Shown here piece after piece: positions 61,513-64,000 of a stretch of DNA of 64,000 nucleotides. The position numbers were made by a program, and so were the translations under genes. Under the pieces are notes generated by a model. It was given only the letters and a program-made list of their open reading frames with translations. It was not told the origin of the DNA and did no database searches. This stretch comes from Bradyrhizobium sp. (GTDB lineage: Bacteria; Pseudomonadota; Alphaproteobacteria; Rhizobiales; Xanthobacteraceae): positions 15,903 to 79,902 of the forward strand of contig JAQGKC010000013.1 of the NCBI GenBank assembly GCA_028290305.1, read 5' to 3'. Position 1 is the stretch's first letter. Every line of letters starts with the position of its first letter.

Positions 61513-62319
61513 ATGCGCTTATTGATCATTGCCCTATCGGTGGTCGGCATTTTGGTGACGGCGAATGCTGCAAAAGCAGATCGGCGCGTAGCATTTGTGG
61601 TCGGCAACGGCGCCTACAAGAAGGTTCAGCAACTTCCCAATCCACCGGTCTCCGCGAAAGCGATGGCCGATTTTCTTCGAACCATCGGCTTCGACGTGGT
61701 GGAAGGAACCGATCTTTCACGCGACGAGATGACCGACCGCTTGCTGGATTTCGGCAGGAAAGCCCAAGGCGCCGACCTCGCTCTGTTCTATTATTCGGGC
61801 CATGGGATAGCCATTAGCGGCACCGAATATCTTCTTCCGATCGACGCCGATATCAAATCCGAAATGGATATCAAGCTGGGCCACGCGATCGATGTCGACG
61901 TCACATTGAACCAGGCGATGAGCGACGCCAAAGTAAAGCTCGTGTTGCTCGATGTTTCCCGCGACAATCCATTCCCGGCGATCATCCCCTCTGCGACGAG
62001 CGCCGCGCACAGCGTTTCGGTCAAACCCGGCCTGACGGAAACGAAATCCGGCGACAACACCTTGACCGTATTCGCAACCGGGCCCGGCCAAGCCGCGCCC
62101 GATGGTCCGGCGGGTACTGTCAGACCCCTCACCCGCGCGTTGATTGCCAATATTGCGGCGCCCGACGTCGAGATCCAGAACGCGATGACGAAAGTCCGCG
62201 CTCAGGTGAACCAGGAAACCAATGGCAAGCAGACGTCGTGGGGGCAGAGCAATCTCGAGGGGCCCGTCTATCTGAACCCGCTTGCGTCTCCCGCCACCAG
62301 CGCGCCACCGGCGAAGTAG
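61513..62319 (+). CDS. Secreted caspase-fold protein with Cys-to-Ser active-site change (pseudo-caspase)
   Basis: A 268-aa C14-like peptidase fold with a signal peptide cleaved near NAAKA (residue 22). RVAFVVGNGAYKKVQQLPNP is the usual start of bacterial caspase-family domains. The catalytic His97 is kept (YYSGHG). Where homologues have DACRDNPF, this protein has DVSRDNPF, so the nucleophile Cys is Ser149 (codon TCC at 61957-61959). Proteolysis by the normal mechanism is therefore not expected; a binding or scaffolding role is more likely. It is convergent with the anti-sigma gene. Confidence 0.9.
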   Translation: MRLLIIALSVVGILVTANAAKADRRVAFVVGNGAYKKVQQLPNPPVSAKAMADFLRTIGFDVVEGTDLSRDEMTDRLLDFGRKAQGADLALFYYSGHGIAISGTEYLLPIDADIKSEMDIKLGHAIDVDVTLNQAMSDAKVKLVLLDVSRDNPFPAIIPSATSAAHSVSVKPGLTETKSGDNTLTVFATGPGQAAPDGPAGTVRPLTRALIANIAAPDVEIQNAMTKVRAQVNQETNGKQTSWGQSNLEGPVYLNPLASPATSAPPAK

Positions 62320-62366
62320 AGTTTCGGTCAGGACGTCGCAGCAGAGCACCAGACGATTTCGCTGGT

Positions 62367-63194
62367 CTACTTGGTTTCCGGCGAGGGCGAACTCTCGGCA
62401 AATGCACGCTCGAACGATGCTAGATCCGCACTGGGCAAGTCTGAAACCGCGACGTAGGTGAACTCGGGGTCGCCCCAGCTACGGACGTTGTATCCGGCAA
62501 TCGCCTGGTCGGAGACGGATCGACCCGGCGGCAAGGTCGTCAGGCTGACCGTGTGCTTGGCGTGCTTGTAGACGATCGTTGCTACGGGATCGTGGCCAAC
62601 GACATCGACGCGGCCGCCCACAAGCAGGAAGCCCTGCGCCGCGAGGTCAGGCACCTGAGGCGATTCCGGCAGGCGCGATGTAAACCACGGCTTGACCGTA
62701 TGGCGGTCGGAAGACGCGATGTCAAAAGGCTGAGGCGCCAACAGGCTGCGGATGTGGCCGGCGACGACCTCGCGGGCCACGTCCTCGCGCACATTGTAGC
62801 GCTCCATCGTCAGCAGGACAGCACTTGAGATCACCGCACCAAACACCGCCGCAGCCGCCAACGCCCGAAACGACCAGCTTCGCTGACGCAAACGCGCCAC
62901 CTGCCCCGAACGTCCGACCTGGCCTGGAAGATTTGCCTGGACCGGCCGATCCGCCTGGCCGGAACGATCCGCATCCAATGTCGACAGAATGCGGGCCTGC
63001 AGACCCGGAGGCAGCTCCGGTTGCGGAAGCGAACGAACGGCGCGGCGCAACGACAGCAGCCGGTTATACCGGGCGTTCAAAATTTCATCGCCAGCCAACC
63101 GCCGTTCGAACTCCATCGCGGAAGCCGGATCGAGCTCGCCATCGCAATAGGCGTTCATCTGCAATTCGTCGTTGTCCTTGATCGATGCAATCAT
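62367..63194 (-). CDS. Anti-sigma factor (membrane-anchored)
   Basis: A 275-aa protein. The N-terminal cytoplasmic domain (MNAYCDGELDPASAMEFERRLAGD) resembles anti-sigma zinc-type domains but shows only one Cys. A Gln/Gly/Arg-rich linker with repeated GQ units spans about residues 77-100. A single transmembrane helix (FRALAAAAVFGAVISSAVLL, about 108-127) is followed by a periplasmic C-terminal domain. It starts 3 bp after the ECF sigma stop, the standard partner arrangement, and would hold that sigma factor inactive at the membrane. Confidence 0.9.
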   Translation of the reverse strand: MIASIKDNDELQMNAYCDGELDPASAMEFERRLAGDEILNARYNRLLSLRRAVRSLPQPELPPGLQARILSTLDADRSGQADRPVQANLPGQVGRSGQVARLRQRSWSFRALAAAAVFGAVISSAVLLTMERYNVREDVAREVVAGHIRSLLAPQPFDIASSDRHTVKPWFTSRLPESPQVPDLAAQGFLLVGGRVDVVGHDPVATIVYKHAKHTVSLTTLPPGRSVSDQAIAGYNVRSWGDPEFTYVAVSDLPSADLASFERAFAESSPSPETK

Positions 63195-63197
63195 CGT

Positions 63198-63866
63198 TTA
63201 CTTTCGGTCTTCCAGAAGAGCGATCAGAAGTTGCCTGCCGCGGGACAGACGGGACATCACCGTGCCGATTGGAACATTGGTGATCTCCGCGATGTCGCGA
63301 TAGTTCAACTGATTGATTTCCCGCAAAACGATTACTTCGCGAAACTGCGCCGGCAGTTGTGCCAACGCTTGCTGAACGTCTTCGGCGTCCGCTTTGAAAA
63401 GAGCGATCTCCTCAGGTGTCTCTATCCTTTTTCCCTGCGGGCCTTCATGCTCGAGTTCCTGTTGCTCCGCGGCGCTTAGATCGTCGGTGAAAACGACCGC
63501 CTTCGGCCTGTTCTTCATCAGCCAGCTATAGGCGGTGTTGCGCACGATCGTCAGCGACCACGCGCGGGCATTGACGGCACCGAAGCTCTTGATGCCGCGA
63601 AACGCCCGCAACGCGGCATCCTGCACAACGTCTTCGGCGTCGTATGAATTTCCGGTGAGCCATCGCGCGAGACGATAGGCTTCGGCCATGTGCGGCAGAA
63701 AGACTTCGTCGAACACCGCGCGTTCATCGTTGTTCTGCACAATTATGACCGGCACCTGCTGCGGATCAGACAAGCGATCTGAGCCTTTCGACCGCTCTTG
63801 TAACACGACTTCGCCGGGCTCGGTACGCCGGAAATCCGGCCGGCGTACCGATAAGGATGTCGTCAT
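63198..63866 (-). CDS. ECF-type RNA polymerase sigma factor
   Basis: About 222 aa from ATG 63866; a TTG 21 nt upstream is also in frame. Region sigma-2 (LARWLTGNSYDAEDVVQDAALRAF) and sigma-4 (LPAQFREVIVLREINQLNYRDIAEITNVP) are complete. The N terminus is longer than in minimal ECF factors. It is encoded with its anti-sigma factor (3-bp gap) and 31 bp after a cupredoxin gene, suggesting a redox or metal envelope stimulus. Confidence 0.94.
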   Translation of the reverse strand: MTTSLSVRRPDFRRTEPGEVVLQERSKGSDRLSDPQQVPVIIVQNNDERAVFDEVFLPHMAEAYRLARWLTGNSYDAEDVVQDAALRAFRGIKSFGAVNARAWSLTIVRNTAYSWLMKNRPKAVVFTDDLSAAEQQELEHEGPQGKRIETPEEIALFKADAEDVQQALAQLPAQFREVIVLREINQLNYRDIAEITNVPIGTVMSRLSRGRQLLIALLEDRK

Positions 63867-63897
63867 GTTTGGCACGCTGAGGCTCAAGGATTTCCGG

Positions 63898-64000
63898 TCA
63901 CTTTACGATGACCTTTCCGACCATGTGCGGATGCAGACCACAGAAGTAATCGAAGGTGCCGGCGCTGGCGAACGTGAAGGAATACGAGTCGTCGGTATCG
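63898..64000 (-). CDS. Cupredoxin (plastocyanin/amicyanin-like), C-terminal fragment at window edge
   Basis: Only the last 34 residues are in the window. FDYFCGLHPHMVGKVIVK contains the type 1 copper ligands Cys, His and Met with the loop spacing of amicyanin/pseudoazurin-like proteins. The upstream part, including the first His ligand and any signal peptide, is outside. It is co-directional with the sigma/anti-sigma genes. Confidence 0.85.
   Translation of the reverse strand, partial: DTDDSYSFTFASAGTFDYFCGLHPHMVGKVIVK

Noticed and set aside
62900..62990. DNA repeats in the anti-sigma gene as a mobile or satellite element
   Set aside because: They are short, imperfect and in frame, and are better explained as a repetitive protein linker.

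Overview
The window looks like an alphaproteobacterial chromosome segment, most like Bradyrhizobium, Rhodopseudomonas or a relative in Nitrobacteraceae. This is judged from the high GC, the dense operons with 4-bp ATGA/GTGA overlaps, and protein features such as CoA ligases, paired acyl-CoA dehydrogenases, orphan Liv-type binding proteins, PuuE-like deacetylases and a CopC/CopD module. No tRNA, rRNA, CRISPR array, insertion sequence or phage gene was seen. The whole window reads as a catabolic accessory region in which almost every block has its own regulator and transporter.

Region A (1-16.1 kb) is an acyl-CoA degradation regulon. A leftward operon encodes a CoA ligase, a short-chain dehydrogenase (SDR), two acyl-CoA dehydrogenases, a thiolase, a 74-aa unknown protein, a nitronate-monooxygenase-like flavoprotein, an enoyl-CoA hydratase and a second SDR cut by the window edge. 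A rightward SDR-GST pair, a CaiB-type CoA transferase, a DsbA-fold isomerase, an HxlR regulator, a second CoA ligase and an orphan periplasmic binding protein complete it. Three leftward promoters share the same palindrome, AGTTC-N7-GAACT, set between the -35 and -10 boxes. One of them lies beside the HxlR gene. This is the best evidence in the window for a regulon with an undescribed operator.

Region B (16.6-20 kb) is a rightward periplasmic/copper-type module: DUF305, a YVTN beta-propeller, CopC and CopD. Region C (20-26.6 kb) has an XRE-cupin regulator and a leftward operon of two RidA-like proteins, a sugar-type ABC importer, a ribbon-helix-helix protein and a DUF1989 protein. Region D (26.8-35.8 kb) has a complete Liv-type ABC importer, two PuuE-like polysaccharide deacetylases flanking a fumarylacetoacetate-hydrolase-family enzyme, a cysteine hydrolase and a divergent GntR regulator. 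Together these suggest opening and hydrolysis of a cyclic amide or other ring.

Region E (35.8-45.9 kb) resembles a gentisate-type aromatic pathway: two FAD monooxygenases, a cupin ring-cleavage dioxygenase, a fumarylacetoacetase-family hydrolase, an MFS carrier, an IclR regulator and a divergent NMT1/Ssu-type ABC importer. Region F (46-60.3 kb) holds a GMC oxidoreductase, an MFS carrier, an enoyl-CoA hydratase, a CoA ligase and a three-gene molybdenum hydroxylase whose large subunit is fused to a CoxG domain. A UbiD decarboxylase and three regulators (two paralogous AraC, one LysR) follow.

Region G (60.5-64 kb) holds a membrane di-iron hydroxylase, a secreted caspase-fold protein with Ser in place of the catalytic Cys, and an operon of cupredoxin (partial), ECF sigma factor and anti-sigma factor. 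Functions are assigned by motif and family recognition only. Substrates are inferred.
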